The position numbers and the translations under genes are program-made. From Marinobacter iranensis (GTDB lineage Bacteria; Pseudomonadota; Gammaproteobacteria; Pseudomonadales; Oleiphilaceae): 64,000 nt of DNA. The notes beneath the pieces are model-generated. The model saw only the letters and a program-made list of their open reading frames with translations, did no database searches and was not told the origin of the DNA. The DNA lies in contig NZ_JANCMW010000005.1 in assembly GCF_029207565.1 (NCBI RefSeq), positions 1 to 64,000 on the forward strand, in the 5' to 3' direction. Below, in pieces: positions 43,047-51,390 of the stretch (the stretch's first letter is position 1; each line of letters starts with the position of its first letter).

Positions 43047-44024
43047 CTATTGCCCCCATACTTCTTTGAGAATGCGCATCCAGTTCTCGCCCATGATTTT
43101 CTGTGTCAGGCGCTCAGAGAAGCCGTTGCGCAGTAGGGCTTCGGTCAGGTTCGGGAACTCGCCGACGGTGCGGATGCCTTCGGGGTTTACAATTTTGCCG
43201 AACTGGGTCAGCTCGCGGGCGTAGCCCTTGTCGTGGGTAAGGTAGTCGAAGAAAGCTTTGTCCTGACCCTGGGTGAAGTCGGTGCCGATGCCGACCTGGT
43301 CTTCGCCAACGATGTCGACAATGTAGGCGATCGCTTCGACGTAGTCGTCGATGGTGGCGTCCGGGCCTTTCTTGAGGAAGGGCGTGAACATGGTGACGCC
43401 AACGAACCCGCCGTGTTCGGCGATGAACTTCAGTTCCTCATCGGACTTGTTGCGCGGATGCTCTTTCAGGCCGGATGGCAGGCAGTGGGAGTAGCACACC
43501 GGTTTGCTGGAGGCCAGGATCACTTCCTCGGAGGTCTTGCTGCCCACGTGGGAAAGGTCACACATAATGCCAACGCGGTTCATTTCGGCGACGATTTCAC
43601 GGCCAAAGCCTGACAGCCCCCCGTCGCGTTCGTAGCAGCCGGTGCCAATCAGGTTCTGGGTGTTGTAGCACATCTGCACCACCCCAACGCCGAGGTCTTT
43701 GAATATCTGGACGTAGCCCAGTTGATCCTCGAAAGCATGGGCGTTCTGGAAGCCCATCAGGATGCCGGTTTTACCCGCCTCCTTGGCCTTGCGGATGTCG
43801 TCCGTGGTGTGCACCTTCATGACCAGATCGGAATTGTCTTCGATCAACTGGTTCATCTCGACGATATTGTCGACGGTGCGTTGGAAGTCATCCCAGACAG
43901 AGACTGTGCAGTTAGCGGCAGAGAGGCCACCTTTGTGCATGTCCTCGAACAGTTCGCGGTTCCATTTGGCGATGATCAGGCCATCGATAATGATGGATTG
44001 CTGGTGTAATTCGGTGGCATTCAT
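43047..44024 (-). CDS. membrane dipeptidase (renal dipeptidase family M19)
   Basis: 325 residues from the ATG at 44024, with AGGGGG upstream. M19 amidohydrolase: LHQQSIIIDGLIIAKWNREL (where canonical members have DGHND, so the first metal ligands are altered to DGLII), GFQNAHAFEDQL (metal-bridging Glu position reads Gln-Asn), CDLSHVGSKTSEEVI and CYSHCLPSGLKEHPRN (metal-ligand histidines), and GIGTDF. The changed N-terminal metal motif means ordinary dipeptidase activity is doubtful. First gene of the dgc operon; the same association exists in Pseudomonas, where its role is unclear. Confidence 0.83.
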   Translation of the reverse strand: MNATELHQQSIIIDGLIIAKWNRELFEDMHKGGLSAANCTVSVWDDFQRTVDNIVEMNQLIEDNSDLVMKVHTTDDIRKAKEAGKTGILMGFQNAHAFEDQLGYVQIFKDLGVGVVQMCYNTQNLIGTGCYERDGGLSGFGREIVAEMNRVGIMCDLSHVGSKTSEEVILASSKPVCYSHCLPSGLKEHPRNKSDEELKFIAEHGGFVGVTMFTPFLKKGPDATIDDYVEAIAYIVDIVGEDQVGIGTDFTQGQDKAFFDYLTHDKGYARELTQFGKIVNPEGIRTVGEFPNLTEALLRNGFSERLTQKIMGENWMRILKEVWGQ

Positions 44025-44089
44025 GAGGTCCCCCTGGGATTTCACTGAGAGCTTTTCGACAACAGAGCTGGCAGTGTATCCACGGCGTG

Positions 44090-44115
44090 GTGAACCAAGT
44101 TCACTGGAAGCGACA
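44090..44115 (-). promoter_or_regulatory. upstream control region of the dgc operon
   Basis: A perfect inverted repeat GTGAAC-CAA-GTTCAC spans 44090-44104. Immediately next to it, on the minus strand, TGTCGCTTCCAG occupies 44115-44104; the BCCT gene has TGTCGCTGCCAG at a similar distance. These lie 66-91 bases upstream of the dipeptidase start (44024) and are candidates for activator binding. Confidence 0.45.
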
Positions 44116-44176
44116 GGGGTTGACCCAAAATCGGCAGAGGTGCTGGCTTACGGCAAGAAGTGTCGGGCAGAATAAA

Positions 44177-44218
44177 AAAGGCTTCGGAGGCTGGTTTTAT
44201 ACAGCCTCCGAAGCCTTT
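44177..44218 (-). terminator. intrinsic terminator of gbdR
   Basis: A perfect 17 bp stem (44177-44193 with 44202-44218; core GGCTTCGGAGGCTG / CAGCCTCCGAAGCC) with an 8-base loop lies 25 bases beyond the gbdR stop (44243). Read on the minus strand it ends in TTTTTTATT. It separates gbdR from the dgc operon. Confidence 0.9.
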
Positions 44219-44242
44219 ATTTTCACCGCTTTGTTAACCAGG

Positions 44243-45394
44243 TTAACCCGAAACAGCCACCTTTTGCCCATCCGGCTGCATGGGGGCAAACATAATATTC
44301 ACAGCGCCATAGGTGGGCTCGGCCTGGGCGACGCGCAAAGCGGTGAAGGATGAGGTCGGCAATGCCGTGACCGAACCGTCACTCAGTACCCCCTCGGGGT
44401 GTTTTAGGGGCCATAGCGCGGCCCGTTCCTCCTTCGGTGAGATACCGATGTACTTACGGTAGCAACGGCTGAAGTGCGGGGCCGAGACAAAACCGCAGAT
44501 GGAGGCAACTTCGATGATGGAACAGTTGGTCTGCTTGAGCAACTGACGTGCCCGGTCCAGCCGCAACTTGAGGTAATAGCGCGACGGCGTGCAGTTGAGA
44601 TGCTTGAGGAACAACCGTTCCAGTTGCCGGCGGGAAATGCCAACGAAACTGGCCAATTCCTCCAGTTCGATCGGCTCTTCTATGTTGGCCTCCATAAGCT
44701 CGGTGACCTCCGCCAGCTTCGGCTGGGCAGTGGTGAGCAAACGGCGCAGCGGGGTACGCTGTTGCTCGTTGTCCGGGCGCACCCGGTCGCAAAGGAACAT
44801 GTCGCAGATCGCGCTTGTCAGTGTCTTGCCATGTTGACGTGTGATCATGCTCAGGATCATGTCCATTGGCACACTGCCACCCGTGCAGGTCATCCGGTCC
44901 CTGTCCAGGGTATAGAAGTGGTTGGTGCAGTTTACCCGCGGGAAACGCTCCTGCAGGGCGGCCAGACATTCCCAATGCACGCTGCAGTTGTAACCGTCAA
45001 GCAGTCCGCCACTTGCCAATACGTAGGCACCGGTACAGACGGCGCCCAGCAGCACTTTTCTGTGTGCCTGGGATTGCAACCAACTGACTTCTTTCTGGGT
45101 GTAACTGCGGGTGATATCGACGCCGCCAACAACAATAACAATATCGAAGACCTTGTTGTCGGCGATGGAACCGTCCGGAGAAATCGTGATGCCGTCACTC
45201 GCCTTAACGGTTTCGCCATCACGGGACAGCAGTTGCCAGGTGTAGAGTTCACTGCCGGTTAGTTGATTGGCCATTCGTAACGGCTCAATGGCCGATGCCA
45301 ACGCCACCAGAGTGAAGTTGTTTATTAGCAGGAACCCCACCCGGTAGGGCTGCGGGGCGTCAACGCTGGTTTTAGGTACTGTTCTCTCTGTCAT
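44243..45394 (-). CDS. gbdR: GbdR, AraC family activator of glycine betaine catabolism
   Basis: 383 residues. N-terminal DJ-1/PfpI-like domain (PYRVGFLLINNFTLVALASA, VGGVDITRSYTQKEVSWLQS) and C-terminal AraC DNA-binding domain (ELEELASFVGISRRQLERLF, CSIIEVASICGFVSAPHFSR). Opening SAIEPLRMANQLTGSELY is close to Pseudomonas GbdR, which binds glycine betaine or dimethylglycine and activates gbcAB, dgcAB, sox and related genes. It sits between the dgc operon and gbcB, the same neighbourhood as in Pseudomonas. Tandem TGTCGTTTGTCGTG (minus strand, around 45551-45564) in its own upstream region could mediate autoregulation. Confidence 0.88.
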   Translation of the reverse strand: MTERTVPKTSVDAPQPYRVGFLLINNFTLVALASAIEPLRMANQLTGSELYTWQLLSRDGETVKASDGITISPDGSIADNKVFDIVIVVGGVDITRSYTQKEVSWLQSQAHRKVLLGAVCTGAYVLASGGLLDGYNCSVHWECLAALQERFPRVNCTNHFYTLDRDRMTCTGGSVPMDMILSMITRQHGKTLTSAICDMFLCDRVRPDNEQQRTPLRRLLTTAQPKLAEVTELMEANIEEPIELEELASFVGISRRQLERLFLKHLNCTPSRYYLKLRLDRARQLLKQTNCSIIEVASICGFVSAPHFSRCYRKYIGISPKEERAALWPLKHPEGVLSDGSVTALPTSSFTALRVAQAEPTYGAVNIMFAPMQPDGQKVAVSG

Positions 45395-45596
45395 GGACTT
45401 ACCTGTAAGCCCAGTCGCTTTTTAGCGATGCGACTGCTCTTGTTATTGTACAGCAGAAACCAATTCCGCGCTCAAGAGGTCGCCAACCCCCGCACCGGAG
45501 CTCTCATAGTACGTCCTATCCGGATCACCCAGTTGCCTAAAAACGTCACGACAAACGACATCAACATCCTAATCACGACGCAGGGGGTTGGCCACC

Positions 45597-46724
45597 TCAC
45601 CCTTCAATGGTGAGGTTCGAAGTGGGTACGCTGCAACAGGAGAGGATGTATCCGTCGGCAAGGTCCTCTTCGGTAATCCCACCGTTGTGCTGGATATCCA
45701 CATTTCCAGACTTCTTCAATACCTTGCAGGTACCGCAGATACCAACGCCGCAGGCTTTGGGAATGTTCAGGCCCAGGCGGCTTGCGGCAGCGTGAATGGT
45801 TTCACCCGGCGGCACCTGAATGCTCATGCCGGACGAGGTGAAGTCCACCGTGAACATATCGCCGTCTTTAATCTCTTCAGCCTCTTTGACGGCGATCTCG
45901 GCTTGCTCCAGGGCGTCATGGGCAACGTCGTCCGGTGTGGCGCCGAAGGACTCTTCATGGTAGTAGTCCATGTTGAAGCCGCTTTCGATCAACAGCTTCT
46001 TTATCGCCCGCATGTAAGGTGTGGGGCCACAGCAGAAAATGCGTCGGCTCAGATAGTCCGGCGCCACCATTTCCATCTTGGATTTGTCCAGGTAGCCCCG
46101 GTAGCCGTTCCAGGCCTGACCAATCTCCATGCGCTCACAGATCACAGAGAGGCTGAAATTGGAGACCCGGGAGCACATGTGCTCAAGCTCGCGCTGAAAA
46201 ATGATGTCGTTGGGGGTGCGGGCGCTGTGAACAAACGTCATGTCAACATCGGCGTTGGTATCGAAGAACCAGCGAGCCATGGACATCAGCGGGGTGATTC
46301 CAACGCCGCCGGACAGCAGCAGGACTTTTTCGGCGGTATTGTCAATGCAGTTGAATTGGCCGACCGGACCATGCACGGCCAGCTCATCATGCTCCTTAAG
46401 GTTGTCGTGAAGCCAGTTCGAAACCCGGCCGCCCGGAACCCGCTTAACAGTGATGGAGAAGCTGTAAGGCACTGAGGGAGAGCTTGATATGGTGTAGGAG
46501 CGCATGACCTGCTCTCCATCAATCTCAAGCTCAAGAGTGACAAACTGCCCAGGCTTGAAGAAAAACATAATCGACTGCTCGGCGTTAAAGCAGAAGGTTT
46601 TAACGTCCCAGGTCTCCTGAATAACCCGAACGCAACGGACCAGATGGCGGCCATTGGCCCATACCCGGGTGTTGAGGAGGTTGAACGGGGCCGAGGATTC
46701 GTTGGCTTCAATGACGCTGGTCAT
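45597..46724 (-). CDS. gbcB: glycine betaine monooxygenase reductase subunit GbcB
   Basis: 375 residues from the ATG at 46724 (GGAGAAG upstream). Ferredoxin-reductase module: RSYTISSSP (flavin site), VHGPVGQFN, LSGGVGITPLMSMARWF (NAD(P) site), CCGPTPYMRAIKKLL. C-terminal plant-type 2Fe-2S domain: KACGVGICGTCKVLKKSG and a final Cys in SCCSVP. It passes electrons from NAD(P)H to the Rieske oxygenase GbcA. Divergent from gbcA with 283 bp between. Confidence 0.92.
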   Translation of the reverse strand: MTSVIEANESSAPFNLLNTRVWANGRHLVRCVRVIQETWDVKTFCFNAEQSIMFFFKPGQFVTLELEIDGEQVMRSYTISSSPSVPYSFSITVKRVPGGRVSNWLHDNLKEHDELAVHGPVGQFNCIDNTAEKVLLLSGGVGITPLMSMARWFFDTNADVDMTFVHSARTPNDIIFQRELEHMCSRVSNFSLSVICERMEIGQAWNGYRGYLDKSKMEMVAPDYLSRRIFCCGPTPYMRAIKKLLIESGFNMDYYHEESFGATPDDVAHDALEQAEIAVKEAEEIKDGDMFTVDFTSSGMSIQVPPGETIHAAASRLGLNIPKACGVGICGTCKVLKKSGNVDIQHNGGITEEDLADGYILSCCSVPTSNLTIEG

Positions 46725-47007
46725 GCTTTTCTTCTCCGTCAAAAGCGGTTTACCGCAGTGGATCATTCACTCCGCCATTCTCATGAAAAGCGAGGGGGGC
46801 TGGTTAACCATTTGCGACAAAGACTTGATCAACTTCTCCAATCGCCGGTCCCTGCGACGACATCGGCTCTGGCGGAGTCGAAAAGATATCCGCGAATGTC
46901 GCGAATAGACAAATGGCAGACGTCGCCGTTCCCGAGAATGAGAGTATAAAAGCAAAGGCATCCATTGCCTGTACAGAGTCACGCTCGCCCTGATAGGAAA
47001 CGCTCCA
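46725..47007. promoter_or_regulatory. gbcB-gbcA divergent promoter region with TGTCGC half-sites
   Basis: No gene is seen in these 283 bases. TGTCGCAAAT occurs on the minus strand at 46819-46810, 86-95 bases before gbcB. TGTCGCGAAT occurs on the plus strand at 46897-46906, 102-111 bases before gbcA, followed 24 bases later by a CGTCG. Both match the first arm of the 40 bp element upstream of glyA and soxB in 9 or 10 of 10 bases. A perfect palindrome TGGTTAACCA (46801-46810) abuts the first. Confidence 0.5.
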
Positions 47008-48279
47008 ATGAATGAATTCGATTTACTTAACCTCAAGTACCTTCACCAGGAAGACGCCCGGCAGGATATGAGCCGGATATTGAGGGAGCGCTCCCACAAC
47101 CTGTCGTTGCCGCAGCCGCTGTACAACGACCCCTTCCTGTTCCGGGTGGATATGGAGGAGGTTTTCATGAAGGAGTGGCTCTTCGTGGGCATGACCTGCG
47201 AAGTTCCTACGCCTGGGGCTTACATAACCGTGGAGGTGGGCCAGAACCCGGTGCTGGTGGTGCGCGACCGGGATGGTGAAGTGCGGGCATTCCATAATGT
47301 GTGCCGGCACCGTGGGTCGCGGATTTGCACCGGCAAGAAGGGCAAGGTGGCCACCCTGGCCTGCCCGTACCACCAGTGGACCTATGACCTGAAAGGCAAC
47401 CTGATTTTCGCCGGTTCCGATATGGGCGAGTCGTTCGATAAGGGCGCCCACGGTTTGAAACCGGCCCACTGCAAGACGGCCGGTGGCTTTATTTATGTAT
47501 GCCTGGCCGAGGGTGAGGCGCCGGAGATCGACCCGTATCTGGAGGCTTTGGCCGCCTATATGGAGCCCTACGATATGGAAAACGCCAAGGTTGCGGCGGA
47601 ATCCACCCTCGAGGAAAATGCGAACTGGAAGCTGGTGATCGAGAACAACCGGGAGTGCTACCACTGCAGCGGCTCCCATCCGGAATTGTTGCGCACACTG
47701 CTGGAGTGGGACGACACCACGGACCCGCGTGCAACACCGGAGTTCAGGGCCCATTGCCAGCGACAGGCCGATGAATGGGATCGCGAGGGTATTCCCCACA
47801 AGCACATGGAGTTTGGCTTGCAGAACCGGATCGTTCGGATGCCGTTAAAGGAAGGCACCCAGGCAATGACGATGGATGGCAAGCCGGGATGCAGCAAGAC
47901 CATGGGCCGCATCCGGAACCGGGAACTGGGCTCAATGCGGATCCTGCACCTGCCGAATTCCTGGAACCACATGCAGAGCGATCACGCAATCGTGTTTCAG
48001 GTACTTCCGATCTCGGCCCAGAAAACGCTGGTGACCACCAAATGGCTGGTGCACAAGGACGCGGTGGAAGGCGAGGATTACGACATCGAACGCCTGCGCC
48101 ATGTCTGGGACCAGACCAACAAGCAGGACCGGGAACTGGCCGAGCAGAACCAGAGAGGCATTAACTCCCTGGCCTACCAACCCGGCCCCTACTCAGAAAC
48201 CTATGAGTTTGGCGTTATCAATTTCCTGGACTGGTACGGCGATACCGTCCTGAACAATATGACCAAGGACAAGCTCTGA
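47008..48279 (+). CDS. gbcA: glycine betaine monooxygenase oxygenase subunit GbcA
   Basis: 423 residues. Rieske cluster ligands Cys99, His101, Cys119 and His122 (CRHRGSRIC ... CPYHQW). Mononuclear iron site around His219 and His224 (NNRECYHCSGSHPELL). These define a ring-hydroxylating-type alpha subunit that here N-demethylates glycine betaine to dimethylglycine with O2, releasing formaldehyde. Together with the divergent gbcB, gbdR and dgc genes the assignment is firm. The ATG at 47008 is preceded by GGAAACG. Confidence 0.93.
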   Translation: MNEFDLLNLKYLHQEDARQDMSRILRERSHNLSLPQPLYNDPFLFRVDMEEVFMKEWLFVGMTCEVPTPGAYITVEVGQNPVLVVRDRDGEVRAFHNVCRHRGSRICTGKKGKVATLACPYHQWTYDLKGNLIFAGSDMGESFDKGAHGLKPAHCKTAGGFIYVCLAEGEAPEIDPYLEALAAYMEPYDMENAKVAAESTLEENANWKLVIENNRECYHCSGSHPELLRTLLEWDDTTDPRATPEFRAHCQRQADEWDREGIPHKHMEFGLQNRIVRMPLKEGTQAMTMDGKPGCSKTMGRIRNRELGSMRILHLPNSWNHMQSDHAIVFQVLPISAQKTLVTTKWLVHKDAVEGEDYDIERLRHVWDQTNKQDRELAEQNQRGINSLAYQPGPYSETYEFGVINFLDWYGDTVLNNMTKDKL

Positions 48280-48295
48280 TCGCCTAGCCGGCGGG

Positions 48296-48324
48296 GTGGG
48301 AAGCGCTGTCAGCGCTTCTACCCG
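48296..48324 (+). terminator. hairpin downstream of gbcA
   Basis: GGGT-GGAAGCGCT and AGCGCTTC-ACCC (48296-48324) form a long GC-rich stem-loop around the loop GTC, 17 bases after the gbcA stop. No T tract follows, so termination would be Rho-aided or partial. Confidence 0.5.
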
Positions 48325-48342
48325 GCCAGCACCAAAAGACCT

Positions 48343-48382
48343 CTGTCGCAAATCCTCGATCCTATGTCGTGCCCGAGCAGAT
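48343..48382 (+). promoter_or_regulatory. 40 bp activator element upstream of glyA (probable GbdR-type operator, copy 1)
   Basis: CTGTCGCAAATCCTC (48343-48357), ATGTCGTG (48364-48371) and AGCAGAT (48376-48382) recur with identical spacing upstream of soxB at 51210-51249. The two TGTCG arms start at 48344 and 48365, exactly 21 bp apart (two helical turns), the spacing expected for an AraC-family protein on a direct repeat. The element ends 93 bases before the glyA start. Confidence 0.7.
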
Positions 48383-48475
48383 CAACGATCGCCAACGGGC
48401 CTACTATCATTTTGTCCCTTTCAATAAACGATGCCTGGTTCGTCAGGTTTTTTTCACTACCCGGGAATATCTGCC

Positions 48476-49738
48476 ATGTTCAGCAAAAACAAAACACTTT
48501 CCTCTTATGACGAAACACTCTGGTCGGCCATGCAGGACGAGGCCGTGCGCCAGGAAGACCATCTGGAGTTGATTGCGTCCGAGAACTACACCAGCCCCCT
48601 GGTGATGGAAGCTCAGGGCTCGTGCCTGACCAACAAGTACGCGGAAGGCTACCCGGCCAAGCGCTACTACGGTGGCTGCGAGCACGTCGACCGGGTGGAA
48701 CAACTGGCAATCGACCGCGCCAAGGCCCTGTTCGGTGCCGACTATGCCAATGTGCAGCCGCATTCGGGCTCGCAAGCCAACGCGGCGGTTTACATGGCGC
48801 TGCTGAACCCGGGCGATACCGTACTGGGCATGAGCCTGGCCCACGGCGGCCACCTGACTCACGGTGCCCACGTCAGCTTCTCCGGCAAGATCTATAACGC
48901 TGTCCAGTATGGCCTGGACGAATCCACGGGTGAGATCGACTACGAGCAGGTCGAAGCGCTGGCAAAGGAACACAAGCCGGGCATGATCGTCGCTGGATTC
49001 TCTGCCTATTCCCGGATTGTTGACTGGGCGCGCTTCCGTAAGATCGCCGACGAAGTCGGCGCGTACCTGATGGTGGACATGGCTCATGTTGCAGGCCTCG
49101 TCGCCGCTGGCGTCTATCCCAACCCTATGCCCCACGCCCATGTGGTGACCACGACCACCCATAAAACCCTGCGGGGGCCGCGTGGTGGCCTTATCCTGTC
49201 TCTGGGCCAGCCGGACCTGGAAAAGAAATTCAACTCGGCGGTTTTCCCCGCCGGCCAGGGCGGCCCACTGATGCACGTTATCGCGGCCAAGGCAGTGGCG
49301 TTCAAGGAAGCCGCCGAACCTGAGTTCCAGGGCTACCAGCAACAGGTGGTGCGTAACGCCCAGGCCATGGCCGACGTATTCATCGAGCGCGGTTACGACG
49401 TTGTCTCCGGCGGCACCGACAACCACCTGTTCCTGCTCAGCCTGGTCAAGCAGGGGCTGACGGGTAAAGAAGCTGACGCGGCATTGGGTGAAGCACACAT
49501 CACCGTCAACAAGAACGCCGTGCCGAATGACCCACAATCGCCGTTTGTCACATCCGGACTGCGCATTGGGTCACCGGTGATTACCACCCGTGGCCTGAAA
49601 GAGGCCGAATCCCGTGAATTGGCCGGTTGGATCGCTGATATTCTGGACGCATTGCAGGCAGGTTCCGCCGATACGACCATTACCGAGGTGCGCACCAAGG
49701 TAAGCCAGTTGTGCCGGGATTTTCCGGCTTATGAGTAA
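48476..49738 (+). CDS. glyA: serine hydroxymethyltransferase (betaine-cluster copy)
   Basis: 420 residues from the ATG at 48476. PLP-binding Lys230 in [37 protein letters not shown] and PHSGSQAN are invariant SHMT motifs. Here it probably runs glycine plus methylene-THF to serine, using the glycine and one-carbon units made by sarcosine oxidase. A housekeeping glyA is expected elsewhere in the genome (inference). An upstream leader in frame (from 48431) is rejected because SHMTs begin near [12 protein letters not shown]. Confidence 0.92.
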   Translation: MFSKNKTLSSYDETLWSAMQDEAVRQEDHLELIASENYTSPLVMEAQGSCLTNKYAEGYPAKRYYGGCEHVDRVEQLAIDRAKALFGADYANVQPHSGSQANAAVYMALLNPGDTVLGMSLAHGGHLTHGAHVSFSGKIYNAVQYGLDESTGEIDYEQVEALAKEHKPGMIVAGFSAYSRIVDWARFRKIADEVGAYLMVDMAHVAGLVAAGVYPNPMPHAHVVTTTTHKTLRGPRGGLILSLGQPDLEKKFNSAVFPAGQGGPLMHVIAAKAVAFKEAAEPEFQGYQQQVVRNAQAMADVFIERGYDVVSGGTDNHLFLLSLVKQGLTGKEADAALGEAHITVNKNAVPNDPQSPFVTSGLRIGSPVITTRGLKEAESRELAGWIADILDALQAGSADTTITEVRTKVSQLCRDFPAYE

Positions 49739-49747
49739 CGGCATTTC

Positions 49748-49770
49748 CCCTCTCCCTTATGGGGAGAGGG
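49748..49770 (+). terminator. stem-loop between glyA and the serine ammonia-lyase gene
   Basis: CCCTCTCCC (49748-49756) pairs with GGGAGAGGG (49762-49770), 9 bp, loop of 5. No T run follows. It lies in the 64 bp between two same-strand genes, so it may lower read-through or protect the upstream message rather than fully terminate. Confidence 0.45.
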
Positions 49771-49802
49771 CTCCAGAGTTGCACTAACCAAGAGAGTTTC
49801 CC

Positions 49803-51185
49803 ATGGCCATCAGTCTGTTTGATATGTTGAAAATCGGCATCGGGCCATCCAGCTCCCACACCGTGGGTCCGATGCAGGCCGCCTGTCGGTTCGTCGGCGG
49901 GCTGAAAGAAGCCGGACGGCTGACCGACGTCGCCCGCGTCGATATTCAGCTGTACGGTTCACTGGGTGCGACCGGCAAAGGGCATGGCACCGGGCCGGCG
50001 GTACTGCTCGGGTTTGAAGGCCATCGGCCGGACACCATCGATCCCAGCATCCTGCGGCCCAGAATGGACGAGATCACCGCTCAGGGTGAACTCTGCCTGC
50101 ATGGGGAACACGCCATTGCTTTCGATGAAAAGGCCGACCTCACCTACCACCGCAAGGAATCCCTGCCCTACCACCCGAACGGTATGACGTTTAGCGCTTT
50201 CGATGCCGACGGCGAGACGGTACGCCAACGCACCTACTACTCCGTGGGCGGTGGTTTCGTGGTTGATGAGAATGCCGCCGGCGCGGACCGGATTGTGGAA
50301 GACAAGACATCCCTGCCCTACCCGTTCAAGAGCGGCGCCGAGCTGCTCAGTCAATGCAAGACTCACGGGCTGAGCATTGCCGGGTTGATGATGGCCAACG
50401 AACAGGTCTGGCGCAGCGAGGCCGAGGTCCGGGAAGGGATTCTTCACATCTGGCAAGTGATGCAGGAGTGCGTACAGAACGGTATTACGAACGAAGGCAT
50501 TCTGCCGGGTGGGCTCAAGGTTAAACGGCGGGCGGCGAAGCTTTATGCGTCTTTGATGGAAATGGACCGCCAGGACCTGATCTCGCCATCGCTGAGCGCC
50601 ATGGATTGGGTCAATCTCTATGCATTGGCGGTGAACGAAGAGAACGCCGCCGGTGGTCGCATGGTGACCGCCCCCACCAACGGTGCCGCCGGCATCATCC
50701 CGGCTGTCCTTCACTACTACTGGAACTGGTGCCCCAATGCCAGTGAAGACGGCATCATCAACTTCCTGCTAACGGCTGCGGCCATCGGCATACTGTTCAA
50801 GGAAAACGCCTCGATTTCCGGTGCTGAAGTGGGTTGCCAGGGCGAAGTCGGCTCCGCCTGCGCGATGGCGGCGGCAGGTCTGGCCGCCGTAACCGGGGGT
50901 ACGCCGGAACAGGTTGAGAATGCCGCGGAAATCGGTATGGAGCATCACCTCGGGCTGACCTGCGACCCGATCGGTGGCCTGGTCCAGGTGCCCTGCATCG
51001 AGCGCAATGCCGTCGGGGCCGTCAAGGCGATCAACGCCGCCATCATGGCGCTACGCGGCGATGGCTCGCACTTCGTCTCCCTGGACAAAGTAATACGCAC
51101 CATGCGGGATACCGGGCGGGATATGCTTGATAAATACAAAGAGACATCCCGGGGCGGCCTGGCGGTCAACGTGATCGAATGCTGA
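49803..51185 (+). CDS. sdaB: L-serine ammonia-lyase (L-serine dehydratase)
   Basis: 460 residues, single-chain SdaA/SdaB type. N-terminal beta domain: [21 protein letters not shown]-terminal catalytic domain with the 4Fe-4S cysteines in [16 protein letters not shown] and [19 protein letters not shown]. It converts serine to pyruvate and ammonia, so it completes glycine betaine breakdown to central metabolism. It lies between glyA and the sox genes on the same strand, 64 bp after glyA. sdaA and sdaB cannot be told apart by eye. Confidence 0.9.
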   Translation: MAISLFDMLKIGIGPSSSHTVGPMQAACRFVGGLKEAGRLTDVARVDIQLYGSLGATGKGHGTGPAVLLGFEGHRPDTIDPSILRPRMDEITAQGELCLHGEHAIAFDEKADLTYHRKESLPYHPNGMTFSAFDADGETVRQRTYYSVGGGFVVDENAAGADRIVEDKTSLPYPFKSGAELLSQCKTHGLSIAGLMMANEQVWRSEAEVREGILHIWQVMQECVQNGITNEGILPGGLKVKRRAAKLYASLMEMDRQDLISPSLSAMDWVNLYALAVNEENAAGGRMVTAPTNGAAGIIPAVLHYYWNWCPNASEDGIINFLLTAAAIGILFKENASISGAEVGCQGEVGSACAMAAAGLAAVTGGTPEQVENAAEIGMEHHLGLTCDPIGGLVQVPCIERNAVGAVKAINAAIMALRGDGSHFVSLDKVIRTMRDTGRDMLDKYKETSRGGLAVNVIEC

Positions 51186-51209
51186 GCACGCCAGTCCCCA
51201 CTCGCCCTC

Positions 51210-51249
51210 CTGTCGCAAATCCTCACCAGGATGTCGTGAGCAAGCAGAT
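51210..51249 (+). promoter_or_regulatory. 40 bp activator element upstream of soxB (copy 2)
   Basis: CTGTCGCAAATCCTC (51210-51224), ATGTCGTG (51231-51238) and AGCAGAT (51243-51249), with the same spacing as at 48343-48382; only the 6-base and 4-base spacers differ. TGTCG arms start at 51211 and 51232, 21 bp apart. It lies 141 bases before the soxB start, giving the sox genes their own activated promoter inside the larger cluster. Confidence 0.7.
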
Positions 51250-51390
51250 GATGGGGGCGTGGTACGCATACCATCAGTCAACCAGTCCCGTATTAACCAC
51301 CGGGGCACGCCTTGAAATCGAGTGCCGATTCCGACGGCGATACCAGTAGCTCACCCTTTAGAGACGGTTGCCACCGAAGAGGACCTGACA

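Noticed and set aside
48280..48475. glycine riboswitch upstream of glyA
   Set aside because: The 196 bases hold a hairpin and the 40 bp activator element but not the conserved tandem aptamer core expected of a glycine riboswitch.
48443..49537. 364-codon open frame on the minus strand
   Set aside because: Antisense to glyA; glyA has all SHMT motifs and this frame has none.
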